Source: Pseudomonadales bacterium (GTDB lineage: Bacteria; Pseudomonadota; Gammaproteobacteria; Pseudomonadales; Azotimanducaceae). Taken from it: a stretch of DNA of 64,000 nucleotides. Of the stretch, positions 10,083-18,886 are shown one piece after another. The stretch's first letter is position 1, and each line of letters opens with the position of its first letter. A model generated the notes under the pieces. The model made no database searches and was not told where the DNA came from. It was given only the letters and a program-made list of their open reading frames with translations. The stretch is from assembly GCA_022827905.1 (NCBI GenBank), contig JAJEIQ010000055.1, positions 32,940-96,939 of the forward strand, in the 5' to 3' direction. The translations under genes were made by a program, and so were the position numbers.

Positions 10083-12701
10083 ATGAGCCTACCTTGCAGT
10101 TTTTCGTTCGCTTTACGGCGATTCACTGGTGCCACGACGGCGGTTCTTGCGGCCCTGCTAGCTTGGGTTGCGCCATCGGTGGCCACAGCGGAAGAGGCCC
10201 AAGCTGGCGTGCTTGAGGAAATCATCGTCACCGGCACCAAGCGGGAGGCCAGCCAGCAGGACACGCCGATTGCGATTTCCACCATCACCGCCAACGACAT
10301 CGCCAAGACCTATGGCAACGACATCCGCGCCGTCGGCGACCTGTCGCCAAACGTCAACCTCACCCTGCAGACCGGCTTCAATGCCTTGGCGGGCGGCATT
10401 CGCGGCACTGGCACCATATCCATCTTGACCACCCAGGACCCCAGCGTCGGCCTGCTCATCGACGAGTTCGCACTGAATCACGTGCAGACTCAGTTCGTTG
10501 AGCTCTTCGACTTGGAGCAGGTGGAAATCTATCGCGGTCCCCAAGGCACCCTGTTCGGCAAGAACAGCACCGGGGGCACCATCGCCATTACATCCAAGCG
10601 GCCTGATTTGGACAACTATGGCAGCACCGTGCGGCTCTCCACCGGCGGCTATGACGGCGGTTCGGACAACTACAAGGCCCAAGTGGCGGTGGACGTTCCG
10701 CTGATTGAAGGCCAACTCGGTTTCCGCTTCGCGGGTTCCTACGTGAGCGAGCAGGGTTTCTACACCAATGACAAGGACACCGCTAGTTTCCCGAATTCCC
10801 CGCTCTATCAGATATTGGGAATTGACGCCGATTTGTTGCCGCCGGAGTTGAGCTTGGTGACCACAGGCGCTGGTGAGCGCTTGAGTGGCAAAGAGGTTCT
10901 TGCTGCCAAGTCCAAGCTACTTTGGCAGCCCAACGACCGCTACGAAGCCTATTTCATTTGGGAAATCGTGCGCGACGACTCCGACTCTCCGGCCAGCATC
11001 AACGAAACGCCGGCCGGGGAGGGCTTCCTGTTCGAGTTGCTCGGCTTTCCGGGCATACATGCAGCGGGGCACAGCAACCCGTTCAGCACCGGGATGACCC
11101 AGCAAGGCAACGGCATCAACATTCGTGACGGCCATCGGGTGGACGTGGATGGCTACTATCTGACCCAGACGCTGGACTTTGACCAGTTCAGCATCAAGTC
11201 CATCACTGGCCTGCGCGAGCAGGAGGAGACGCTGCCGAGCACCTATACGGGCGAGGCTTTCATTTCACTGTTTGATGCCACCCGCAACTTGGAGCGCGAG
11301 CAGATTCAACAGGAGGTGCGTCTCGTCACCGAGTTCGAGGGTCCGCTGAATTTCGTTGCCGGCGGCATCTACATCAGCGATGAGTTGGACTTCCGGGCCT
11401 ATTCAACCGTTGGGTTGTCGTCACTCTTCACCGCGATTCCGGGCGTCTTTGACGAGCGGGGCTACTACGCCATGGACCTGCGCGGCGTCACGGGCAATCC
11501 CAATCACGGGATCGTCAAGCAGGACCGCAAGTCCTGGGCGGTTTATGCGGACGGCACCTTCGTCATCAATGACCAATTCAGCATCACAGCTGGCGCGCGC
11601 TACACCAAGGACAAGAAGGACTTCTACAAGCCCACCGGCGGCGGCGGCCCCTGCAACCAGTACACGGAGCTTCGCGACGCGCAGCCAGCCGATCCCAGCC
11701 TGCCGCTCGATCTGGAGACCAATTGCATCGATGCGCTTTCCGCCACGGTAAGCCGTGCTGGCTTGGAAGGCTCGCAGATCGATCAGCGCAATCAGGTGTT
11801 GCCTGACTCAGCGTATCGGTTCATCGCGGACAGCACCGAGAAGTGGTCTGAGACGACTTGGCGGGTGGTGCTGGACTACAAGCCGAACAACGACCAGCTC
11901 TGGTACGCCAGCGTGGCCACGGGTTTCCTGGCGGGTGGATTTAGCGAGACCTGCTCCCAGGAACAGACCTGCATCGCTTACGACCCAGAGAAGAACATCA
12001 ACTACGAAGTGGGCTTCAAGGCCGATATGCTTGATAGCCGATTACGTTTCAACGCTGCCGCTTTCTACACGGACTTTGAGGATCTGCAGCGCAACCAAGT
12101 GTTCCGCTTCACGGATCCGATTAGCGGCGTGGAAGGGCAGGAGACCATCACCCTGAACGCCGGCGAGTCCAACGCCAAAGGGGTGGAGATTGAGACCACT
12201 TGGCTGGTCACCGAGAACCTGCAGATCAAAGGCTCTCTCGGCTTCCTGGACGCAAGCTACGATGTCTTCGAATTCGAAGGCTTGGATCTCACCGACTTGG
12301 ACATTCCGTTCGCTTCGAAGTGGCAGGTGGGTGGCCAGATCACCTACGACCACCCGTTGGGCAATGGTGGCCGCATGACTTTTGCGGCCAGCGTCCACCA
12401 TCAGACCGATGCCGAAATGAGCCCCTTCGACCCGAACGCGGCCACCGGCACCAATCCGAAGTTCGCTGGGACGGTCGCCCGCCATCCCACCTACACGCAG
12501 TTGGAGGAGCGCACCTTGATTGATGCTGCCATCACCTACAACAGCCCGGATGAGCGGTGGTTCGCGAGTCTGTTCGGCAAGAACTTGCTGAATGAGGAAT
12601 ATCGCGTGTCGGCCAACTCGGTAGGCGGCCTGTGGAACTTCAGCCAATATGGCGCACCCTTGCAGTGGGGCGTTGAGCTGGGCTTCCTATTTGGCAACTA
12701 G
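10083..12701 (+). CDS. TonB-dependent outer-membrane receptor
   Basis: 872 residues. Signal peptide to about residue 36 (TAVLAALLAWVAPSVATA). A TonB-box/plug start EEIIVTGTKR follows, then plug motifs (VEIYRGPQGTLFGKNSTGG) and a 22-strand barrel ending in an aromatic-rich WGVELGFLFGN. The ATG at 10083 follows AAAGGAGAGAG; an in-frame TTG further upstream (10005) is not supported. It would import a bulky substrate across the outer membrane using TonB energy. The domain style matches the expanded TBDTs of hydrocarbon- or sterol-degrading proteobacteria rather than classic siderophore receptors, but the ligand cannot be told. Followed closely by two oxidoreductases, suggesting an uptake-and-oxidation operon. 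Confidence 0.93.
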   Translation: MSLPCSFSFALRRFTGATTAVLAALLAWVAPSVATAEEAQAGVLEEIIVTGTKREASQQDTPIAISTITANDIAKTYGNDIRAVGDLSPNVNLTLQTGFNALAGGIRGTGTISILTTQDPSVGLLIDEFALNHVQTQFVELFDLEQVEIYRGPQGTLFGKNSTGGTIAITSKRPDLDNYGSTVRLSTGGYDGGSDNYKAQVAVDVPLIEGQLGFRFAGSYVSEQGFYTNDKDTASFPNSPLYQILGIDADLLPPELSLVTTGAGERLSGKEVLAAKSKLLWQPNDRYEAYFIWEIVRDDSDSPASINETPAGEGFLFELLGFPGIHAAGHSNPFSTGMTQQGNGINIRDGHRVDVDGYYLTQTLDFDQFSIKSITGLREQEETLPSTYTGEAFISLFDATRNLEREQIQQEVRLVTEFEGPLNFVAGGIYISDELDFRAYSTVGLSSLFTAIPGVFDERGYYAMDLRGVTGNPNHGIVKQDRKSWAVYADGTFVINDQFSITAGARYTKDKKDFYKPTGGGGPCNQYTELRDAQPADPSLPLDLETNCIDALSATVSRAGLEGSQIDQRNQVLPDSAYRFIADSTEKWSETTWRVVLDYKPNNDQLWYASVATGFLAGGFSETCSQEQTCIAYDPEKNINYEVGFKADMLDSRLRFNAAAFYTDFEDLQRNQVFRFTDPISGVEGQETITLNAGESNAKGVEIETTWLVTENLQIKGSLGFLDASYDVFEFEGLDLTDLDIPFASKWQVGGQITYDHPLGNGGRMTFAASVHHQTDAEMSPFDPNAATGTNPKFAGTVARHPTYTQLEERTLIDAAITYNSPDERWFASLFGKNLLNEEYRVSANSVGGLWNFSQYGAPLQWGVELGFLFGN

Positions 12702-12756
12702 ACGGGCATCGGCCAACTGCACAGTCGGCGGCCCGAGCTGAAGAAGGGGAACGAAA

Positions 12757-13545
12757 ATGTCCAAACTTCTTGAGGGCAAAGTCGCCGTCGTCACCGGTTC
12801 CGCGGTCGGCATCGGCCGCGGGGTGTCGGTGCGGCTGGCCGAGGAGGGCGCCGACATCGTCGCCCTCGACGTCAACAGCCTGGAGAACCGAACCACTGCC
12901 GAAGCGGTGCGCGCCACGGGCCGGGAGTGTCTGCCCATCGGCTGCGATGTGGCCGACCGGGTGCAGGTGCGCAACGCCATCGATGCGGGTTTGCAGGCTT
13001 TCGGGCGCATCGACGTGCTGGTCAACAACGCCGCGGTCTGGGATGACTCCTCGCTCCTAAGCGGCACCTACGAGACCCAGACCGCCGCCTACGAGGCGTC
13101 CATGGGCGCTTGCGCGATGGGCAGCTACTACTGCGCCCGGGCTTGCGTGCCCGCCATGGTCCAAGCGGGCGGCGGGCACATCGTCAACATCATCACCGAG
13201 CATGTAAAGGAAGGGCACTACATCACCGGCATGCCGGCGCTCGGCTACGACTGCGCCAAATTCTCGCAGTGGCGGCAGACCGAAACCTGGGCAATGGAGC
13301 TGGCGGACTCCAACATTCGCGTCAACGGGCTGTGCTTTGGCGCTACCGACAGCCCCATGCTGCGGGGCGCCGCGCCAGACTTGGCGGATTCAGCCATGAA
13401 GCCGGCGGACATCGGCCAGGCCATCGCCAACCTGATCGCCCATGGCGACGGGGGGCCGAGCGGCGAAACCTACCTGTTCGGCACCTCGGGCACCCCAAGG
13501 GAGGAGAGCTTGGCCGCCATCGCGGCTCTGGCACCGCAGGGGTAG
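12757..13545 (+). CDS. SDR-family NAD(P)-dependent oxidoreductase
   Basis: 262 residues. Cofactor motif TGSAVGIGRG (residues 10-19), NNAAVWDD, and the catalytic YDCAK. The usual catalytic Ser before the Tyr is not at its normal place; NIITEHVKEG has Thr near there, so the active site is atypical. The ATG follows GAAGGGGA. It lies 55 bp after the TonB receptor and 36 bp before the reductase gene, so the three are probably one transcript. A dehydrogenation/reduction step on an alcohol or ketone is likely. Confidence 0.9.
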   Translation: MSKLLEGKVAVVTGSAVGIGRGVSVRLAEEGADIVALDVNSLENRTTAEAVRATGRECLPIGCDVADRVQVRNAIDAGLQAFGRIDVLVNNAAVWDDSSLLSGTYETQTAAYEASMGACAMGSYYCARACVPAMVQAGGGHIVNIITEHVKEGHYITGMPALGYDCAKFSQWRQTETWAMELADSNIRVNGLCFGATDSPMLRGAAPDLADSAMKPADIGQAIANLIAHGDGGPSGETYLFGTSGTPREESLAAIAALAPQG

Positions 13546-13581
13546 TTTACGCAGTCAACGGATCGAGCAGGGGAGGGAGCC

Positions 13582-14613
13582 ATGACGGACCCATCGGCTA
13601 ACGAGGGCGTCAACCAACAGGTCTATCTGAAGCAGGTGCCGGAGGGCATCGCCGGACCCGACGACTTCGAGGTGCGCAGCGCCCCCATGCCGGAAATCGG
13701 CCCCGGCGAGGTGCTGGTGGCGGCCCACTACTTGGGCGTCGATGCCGCCCTGCGGCTGATCGTTCGCGACAGCGACGAGTTCCTGTTCCGGGTGCGTCCC
13801 GGCGATTTGGTGCGCGGCTCCATGGCCGGTCAGGTCATTGAGTCCAACCATTCTGACTACCAGGTGGGCGACTACGTGCTCGCCTCCCAAGGCGTGCAGA
13901 ACTACGCCGTCAGCAACGGCGACGACTTGGAGAAGTGCGATGTCAGCCAAGCCCCCTTGGGCGCTTGGCTCGGCGGATTCGGCGTTTCCGGCTTGACGGC
14001 CTACTTCGCCATCACCGAGGAGTGCAAGCCGCAGCCGGGCCAGACCGTGCTGGTGAACGGCGCCGCAGGCGCCGTAGGCTCCATCGCCGGCCAGATTGCC
14101 CGCTTGGCAGGCTCACGGGTCATCGGCTTGACCAGCAGCGCCGAGAAGTGCCGTTGGCTGACCGAGACGCTCGGCTATGACGTCGCCATCAACTACAAGG
14201 AGGGCAACCTCTACGAGCGCTTGGCGGAGGCAGCCCCGGACCGCCTCGACGTCGTCTTCGACAACGTCGGCGGCACCATCCTCGACGAGAGCCTGAAGCT
14301 CATCGCCATGCGCGGCGTCGTGCTGTTGTGCGGCTCCACCTCCCAATACGCCGCCGAGACTATGACCGGCCCCAACAACTACATCTGGCTCGGCACCATG
14401 CGCGCCCGCATGCAGGGCTTCGTGATCTTCGACTACGCCGACCGCTACGCGGAAGCCCGCGCCCGCATGGCCCGCTGGATTGCCAACGGCGACCTCAAGC
14501 TCGCCGAACACATCGTCGATGGCGACGTGGCCGACTTCCCGCGCGCCTTCCAAGAACTCTACGAGGGCCAAAACCTTGGCAAGATGCTGGTCCGGCTACC
14601 CGCCGGGCGTTGA
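13582..14613 (+). CDS. NADP-dependent medium-chain reductase (PTGR/LTB4DH, CurA-like)
   Basis: 343 residues. The N-terminus (NQQVYLKQVPEGIAGPDDFE) is the hallmark of the prostaglandin-reductase/leukotriene B4 dehydrogenase branch. The Rossmann motif is NGAAGAVGSIAGQIA, and the Zn-ligand Cys/His pattern of alcohol dehydrogenases is absent. Family members reduce the C=C bond of alpha,beta-unsaturated ketones with NADPH. Start ATG with a good GGGGAGGGAG Shine-Dalgarno sequence. Last gene of the receptor-SDR-reductase group; consistent with saturating a cyclic enone before Baeyer-Villiger cleavage. Confidence 0.9.
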   Translation: MTDPSANEGVNQQVYLKQVPEGIAGPDDFEVRSAPMPEIGPGEVLVAAHYLGVDAALRLIVRDSDEFLFRVRPGDLVRGSMAGQVIESNHSDYQVGDYVLASQGVQNYAVSNGDDLEKCDVSQAPLGAWLGGFGVSGLTAYFAITEECKPQPGQTVLVNGAAGAVGSIAGQIARLAGSRVIGLTSSAEKCRWLTETLGYDVAINYKEGNLYERLAEAAPDRLDVVFDNVGGTILDESLKLIAMRGVVLLCGSTSQYAAETMTGPNNYIWLGTMRARMQGFVIFDYADRYAEARARMARWIANGDLKLAEHIVDGDVADFPRAFQELYEGQNLGKMLVRLPAGR

Positions 14614-14750
14614 GCGAGCACCGAAGCGGAACAACTCCGCTGGGTTGTCCACCAGAATGCGCCGTAGGGCAGCGTGTCCTGGTCCGAGAAGCGGTTGGGG
14701 CCGGACAGCTTCACCCAGCAGCGGCCGGTGTCCAGGCACTCAAGCACCAC
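14596..14750 (-). pseudogene. Remnant of a TIM-barrel amidohydrolase (internal deletion, frameshift)
   Basis: In one minus frame 14750 down to about 14665 reads LDTGRCWVKLSGPNRFS..LPY, a typical internal motif of amidohydrolase-2 proteins. From there a second frame reads RRILVDNPAELFRFG and stops at 14596, matching their usual C-terminus. The 70-90 residues that normally separate these parts are missing. The fragment overlaps the end of the reductase gene by about 18 bp. It is the decayed end of a hydrolase gene from the same kind of pathway. Confidence 0.6.
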
Positions 14751-14820
14751 CCGGAGCCGAGGGGCAGTTTGGTGTTACCGGTTTGAGATAGGGCAGTTCC
14801 ATAGGTGAAAAGGACTGGCT

Positions 14821-16176
14821 TCACCACGGCACCCCTATCCGTGCCGTCCTCGCTTCCCGCCGCTCCAGGGCCGCCAACAGCCGCGAATGGCGCTCGTTGG
14901 TCACGGGGTAGTTCCAGACCAGGAAAGACGCCAGCAGGAAGAAGAACGTTGGGATGACCGCGTACTCCAAGCGGATCATCCACAGCCCCGCCGCGTTGGG
15001 GTCAATCTGCGGGTCGTAGCCGGTGAGGTTGAGCACCTGCAATGCGATGAACAGGCCCACGGCGATGCCGATCTTGTCGATGGCGCCGAACACGGCAAAG
15101 TACAGGCCGGCGCGCTTCTGCCGGGTGACCGCGGTGTCCACATCGACCACATCCGCCAGAATCGCCAGCGGCAGGTAGGCAAACGCGCCGAAGCTGGCGC
15201 CCTTGAGAACGTAGAAGACCAAAAACGTGTTGTAGTCGCCCGCACCGAGGAACGCGGTGGCCAACACCATGAGCGCGGAATGGGCCATCGCGATGGCTAG
15301 GGAGCGATGTTTGCCGTAGCGGCGCGCCAGGAACTGCCACAGGGGTATGGCGGCCACGCCCATGAGGTAGTAGAGAATGAACGTCCGGCCGATGCGGTCG
15401 CCCGCCTGCAGCACGTCCTCCATAAAGAAAACCAGCACGGCATGGCGGGACGCCTCGCCGATCACGATGGCCAGCGCCACATAGACCATGCGCCGGAACG
15501 GCCCGATTTTCAGCATGCTGGACAGCTCGCGCCACCAGGCCCGCTGCCGGGGCGGCGAGGTGACCTCCCGTTCCGGGACCAACAGGAGCAACACCGCAAC
15601 GGAAATCGGCAGGATCACCAGCAGGGTCCAGCCGATGCCGGTCAGCACCTCCCCGGAATCACTGCGGCCGAGCCACTCCTGGTAGAACCAGATGACGACG
15701 CTGGCGCCGATGAGGCCGGCGATCACATAGACCTGACGGGTCGCCGTGATGCTCGCCCGCACCATGTAGCTTTCGGAAAGCTCCGCGCCCCACGCGCTGT
15801 ACGGCAGCACGACAATGGTCCAGCCTAGGTACACCACCATGTTCCAGATCAGCATGTACCAGATGTCCACCGGTGGCTCGGGCATGAACAGCTTCCAGAT
15901 GCCGAGCATCATCACCGGCAGGCCAATCACCAAGTACGGCTTGCGCCGCCCGAAGCGGGTGCGCGTGCGGTCGCTGATCCAGCCCATCAACGGATCGGTG
16001 ACGAAATCCGTCAGCCGGGAGACGAGCAGCACCGTGCTGATGGCGGCGAGCCCCAGCCCGAGTTCGCCCGCATAGTAGGGATGCAGGAACAGGGTCATGG
16101 GGTAGCCCAGCACCGCGATGGGAAGCCCCAAGCTGCCGTAGGCCAGCAACGTCTTGCGGCCGATGCCGGCGCTCAT
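14821..16176 (-). CDS. MFS transporter of the GPH/MelB (sugar:cation symporter) type
   Basis: 451 residues with about 12 hydrophobic segments. The RLTDFVTDPLMGWISDRTRTRFGRR region between TM2 and TM3 is diagnostic for the glycoside-pentoside-hexuronide:cation symporter group. It acts in the inner membrane; the substrate is unknown and in this cluster may be an organic acid or alcohol rather than a sugar. Start at ATG 16176 (SAGIGRKTLLAYG follows); a longer frame from a TTG at 16257 is open but reads into the terminus of the neighbouring gene and is unlikely. Confidence 0.88.
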   Translation of the reverse strand: MSAGIGRKTLLAYGSLGLPIAVLGYPMTLFLHPYYAGELGLGLAAISTVLLVSRLTDFVTDPLMGWISDRTRTRFGRRKPYLVIGLPVMMLGIWKLFMPEPPVDIWYMLIWNMVVYLGWTIVVLPYSAWGAELSESYMVRASITATRQVYVIAGLIGASVVIWFYQEWLGRSDSGEVLTGIGWTLLVILPISVAVLLLLVPEREVTSPPRQRAWWRELSSMLKIGPFRRMVYVALAIVIGEASRHAVLVFFMEDVLQAGDRIGRTFILYYLMGVAAIPLWQFLARRYGKHRSLAIAMAHSALMVLATAFLGAGDYNTFLVFYVLKGASFGAFAYLPLAILADVVDVDTAVTRQKRAGLYFAVFGAIDKIGIAVGLFIALQVLNLTGYDPQIDPNAAGLWMIRLEYAVIPTFFFLLASFLVWNYPVTNERHSRLLAALERREARTARIGVPW

Positions 16177-16231
16177 TGAGACTGACTCACTGCAACCGGT
16201 TTTTTGTTCAGGTCTGGTGAATCTGTCGGAA

Positions 16232-16725
16232 AGAACAAGGTCGTCGTTGCTGCCCAACTAGAAAAGCTGGTCCATGAGCCAAATGCCCGCAACGCCCGCG
16301 ATGCCCAGCGCCATGGCCAGCGTCAGGTTGAACAGCTTGGACGAGACCGCCCGTAGCTCCGCCAGCACGTCGTCGAGGCGCCGATCGACGCTCTCAAACC
16401 GCTGATTGACCATTTCGAACTGGCGGTCGGTTTCTTCCTTGATGCGCTCGTAAAGCGCCTGCTGCGACTCCTCAACGGTTTCCCGCAGCCTCTCCGGGGT
16501 GACGGCGAATTTCTCGATCGAGTTGGCGATGGCCTCAAGGGTGGCGCCCGCCTGCTGCCGGTCCATCCCCGAGGCCTCGAGGCTTGTGGCCATGTCCGAA
16601 ACTTCCTGTAGCGCCCGTTTCATGAGTATATCCCCTCTTCTTGGGTTTGAAAGAGGTCATTTGATACTTGTGGGCCTGCCTTTGTCGTTAGCCAATCTCC
16701 CAACGCCTTGTAGGAAATTGTCCAT
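16232..16725. repeat. Copy A of a ~500-bp duplicated cassette
   Basis: This stretch, which contains a small gene plus its 5' leader, closely matches 44487-44999 in the same orientation. The first 48 codons encode identical residues. The leader, from GTATAT through TGTAGGAAATTGTCCATGC, is also conserved, and the similarity stops just short of the selB stop codon in the other copy. Indicates a dispersed mobile or recently duplicated unit. Confidence 0.8.
16258..16623 (-). CDS. Small coiled-coil protein with C-terminal membrane anchor (DUF1640-like)
   Basis: 121 residues. An N-terminal MDRQQAGATLEAIANSIEKF region resembles the DUF1640/CCDC90 pattern of an LxxxGxxxxQA helix. A long heptad-like coiled coil (about 50-95, MVNQRFESVDRRLDDVLAEL) and one C-terminal transmembrane helix (LFNLTLAMALGIAGVAGIWL) follow. 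The first 48 residues are identical to the gene at 44508. The coiled coils then differ, as if the middle were evolving freely. Function unknown; a membrane-tethered oligomer is likely. Confidence 0.75.
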   Translation of the reverse strand: MKRALQEVSDMATSLEASGMDRQQAGATLEAIANSIEKFAVTPERLRETVEESQQALYERIKEETDRQFEMVNQRFESVDRRLDDVLAELRAVSSKLFNLTLAMALGIAGVAGIWLMDQLF

Positions 16726-16754
16726 GCGTGCGGGGAAGGGTGGCCATGGGCCGC

Positions 16755-17681
16755 TCAGCCCGTCACCGGCTCCGGCAGATAGCCCTCGTCCCGCGTCCAG
16801 ATGAGCGGGAATTCGGGGCTCGCCATCGGATCTCCCGGCGAGAGGTGCTCGCTCTTCTGTGAATCCGGCGGGGTGCCCTCACGCGGGTGGTAGCGGCAGT
16901 CCTCGCCGAGGTAGCGGAGCGATACGGCGCGCCGCGGACGGTCCGTGGTGTTTCCTGTCGAGCCGTGGACCGTCCGTACGTGATGCACGATCGCGTCGCC
17001 GGGTTGGCACTCGACCCACTGGATGTCGTAATCGTCCTCATGGCCTTCGATGTCCGGGAGTGGCTTCTCGGGGGAGCCTGGCATTGGCTGGCGAGTCACG
17101 AAGCCGTTGGCCGCATAGATCGGCCAGCGGTGCGATCCGCGGATGTAGCCCATCGCCGAGTTCGACTTGACGACCACGTCGAGCGGCATCCAGATTGTGC
17201 AGCACTGGTCGCCCTCGAGATGGAAATACGGCGCGTCCTGATGGAAGGCCGTGCGGTGCATCGACCGCGGCTCCTTCAGGAAAAACTGGTCGCCGTAGAA
17301 ATTGATGCGGTTCGCGCCCATCAGCCGAGCGGCGACTTCGGGCAATGGAGCGTGGATGCCGAGGGTGCGCAGATCCGGAACGCGCAGGTGATTGAAGGTG
17401 CCCAGCTTGAAAAGACCCTCTGCCTGCGAGACCTCTTCATTGCTCGCGAGCAGCTCAGCGCCCATCGCTTGGAGCATGGGCGCGAGCTCGCTCGCGTTCA
17501 GCTCGTTCAGCCCTTCGGCTCTCTCTTTGCCGAAAACAAGCCCGAAGATGCGCTCCGCCTCTGCCAGCCAGACGGGGTCGAGCAGGCCTGGCAGGTGGAC
17601 GACGCCGTGCTCGGCATAACACGCGACCTCTTCGTCGCGGACGGGGCGGGCGAGTCCTTCTGGTACGGGGGCTACGGACAT
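16755..17681 (-). CDS. Phytanoyl-CoA dioxygenase (PhyH) family protein
   Basis: 308 residues from ATG 17681, which follows CGGAG at good spacing. Fe(II)/2-oxoglutarate dioxygenase features: FHQDAPYFHLEGD gives the HxD pair, HVRTVHGSTGN the distal His, and RRAVSLRY the 2-oxoglutarate-binding Arg. The family hydroxylates fatty acyl chains, terpenoids and other small molecules. A second PhyH gene lies 139 bp upstream on the same strand. The gap between them holds a copy of the integrase-side island end, so this gene's promoter may derive from an old insertion. Confidence 0.88.
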   Translation of the reverse strand: MSVAPVPEGLARPVRDEEVACYAEHGVVHLPGLLDPVWLAEAERIFGLVFGKERAEGLNELNASELAPMLQAMGAELLASNEEVSQAEGLFKLGTFNHLRVPDLRTLGIHAPLPEVAARLMGANRINFYGDQFFLKEPRSMHRTAFHQDAPYFHLEGDQCCTIWMPLDVVVKSNSAMGYIRGSHRWPIYAANGFVTRQPMPGSPEKPLPDIEGHEDDYDIQWVECQPGDAIVHHVRTVHGSTGNTTDRPRRAVSLRYLGEDCRYHPREGTPPDSQKSEHLSPGDPMASPEFPLIWTRDEGYLPEPVTG

Positions 17682-17721
17682 CGGGCATCTCCGGGTATGG
17701 GTGAAGAGTTTGACTGACTGT

Positions 17722-17816
17722 TCAGGAGCGATCACGCAATCTACAACAATTTTGCAAAACGATAGTATCTATCTGTATTTAAAGTTATTTTGATTCGTTT
17801 CGGAGCGCCTAGAGAC
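17722..17816. repeat. AT-rich element homologous to the island's integrase-side end
   Basis: This A+T-rich stretch aligns along its length with 44180-44277, upstream of the integrase: CAGGAGC..TCACGCAATC, an AT-rich middle, then GTTATTTT, with weaker likeness to the ACGT near the end. It stops just before the downstream PhyH stop codon. It looks like the decayed end of a related integrated element, now serving as the upstream region of the PhyH gene at 16755-17681. Confidence 0.6.
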
Positions 17817-17820
17817 GTGG

Positions 17821-18693
17821 TCAGCCCTTCCCCCACATCACGGTCCGCAGCAGCAGCGCGGGTCCGCTGGCGATGCGCCCCACGGGGGTGTGGAGGAAGT
17901 CCTCGCGCCCCAGCAGAACCCGCATTTCGTAGGGCTTGTCGGACAGCCAGTCCTCGCCAAGGTGGTCGTAGCTCTCGATGGGTCGCAGGGCAAGCCGGCC
18001 GTACGTCACGTGCAGCACGGCACGCTCTCCGGGCGCCGTGCGTGGATAGCCGCCGTGCCACACCGACCCGTTCCAGACCACCGCCGAACCGGCCGGGCAG
18101 GCGGTGGCGATCGCGCCGCGCTCCTCCAGCGTTTCCTCGATCGTCGGGTGGCGGCCCTTCCGGTGCGACCCGGGCACCACCTTGGTCGAACCGTTCTCCT
18201 TGGTGAACTCGTCCGTCGCCCAGCAGAAGGTCACGAGTTGGTTGTGGACCGGGAAAGGCGCCGGCATCCAGCCTTGGTCGACATGCAGGGGGAGCGGGGG
18301 GCCTCCTTGGGGTTTCACCGACCCGATGACCTGCGAGAGCAGCGCGCCCTTGCCGCACATCACTTCGGCTACGGCCAGAAGCTTCGGGTTCAGCACGGCC
18401 TCGGCGATGATGGGGTCCTTGTCGAGGAGCATCCCGACGCCCTCGTCGTGGACGCTCTCCCGGCAGAGGCGCAGGAGCGTGTCGCGCAGACGGCCGTTGA
18501 AGTCTGGATCGGCCAAGTCGTGAACGTAGCCGTAGCCGTCTTCCTGCAGGCTGCGGATGGTCTCGGCCAAACCGAGCGAGGCGACCTTCGCCTGGAGCCG
18601 GTCGTCAAGTTCGAACGGCTGGCGAGAGGGCGCCCTGACGTCTTCCACGGACACCGCCCGTGGGGCTTCCACCGATTCGGGCGACTCAGGCAT
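17821..18693 (-). CDS. Phytanoyl-CoA dioxygenase (PhyH) family protein
   Basis: 290 residues from ATG 18693, which follows a perfect AGGAGG; the open frame upstream is not used. PPLPLHVDQGW contributes His and Asp for Fe(II). NGSVWHGGYP supplies the distal His. GSTKVVPGSHRKGRH is a typical PhyH loop. A hydroxylase of an unknown small molecule in the cytoplasm. Clearly diverged from the neighbouring PhyH protein, so not a recent duplicate. It is the last chromosomal gene before the island: its start is about 170 bp from the left attachment repeat. Confidence 0.87.
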   Translation of the reverse strand: MPESPESVEAPRAVSVEDVRAPSRQPFELDDRLQAKVASLGLAETIRSLQEDGYGYVHDLADPDFNGRLRDTLLRLCRESVHDEGVGMLLDKDPIIAEAVLNPKLLAVAEVMCGKGALLSQVIGSVKPQGGPPLPLHVDQGWMPAPFPVHNQLVTFCWATDEFTKENGSTKVVPGSHRKGRHPTIEETLEERGAIATACPAGSAVVWNGSVWHGGYPRTAPGERAVLHVTYGRLALRPIESYDHLGEDWLSDKPYEMRVLLGREDFLHTPVGRIASGPALLLRTVMWGKG

Positions 18694-18865
18694 CCTGCAA
18701 TCCTCCTGGGGCACGCTCCCGCAGAGTTGGCATGACTTCAATGGCTCACGCGGCCGAGTGTACGGAATTCTGCACCGCGCACTGCGTCTACTGCAATGAG
18801 CCATCAGCGCCGCAACCCCATGCAGTGCGCCGCCGGGCAGGCCGACCTCGCCGGGTTGCCGGTAG

Positions 18866-18886
18866 TGGCGGAAGAGGTAGGAGTCG
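18866..18886. other. attL: 21-bp direct repeat of the selC 3' end
   Basis: The 21 bases TGGCGGAAGAGG...GTCG are identical to 44295-44315, which is the CCA end, acceptor 3' strand and part of the T arm of tRNA-Sec. The rest of the tRNA is absent here. This is the expected trace left by a tRNA-targeting tyrosine integrase and sets the left limit of the island. Confidence 0.92.
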
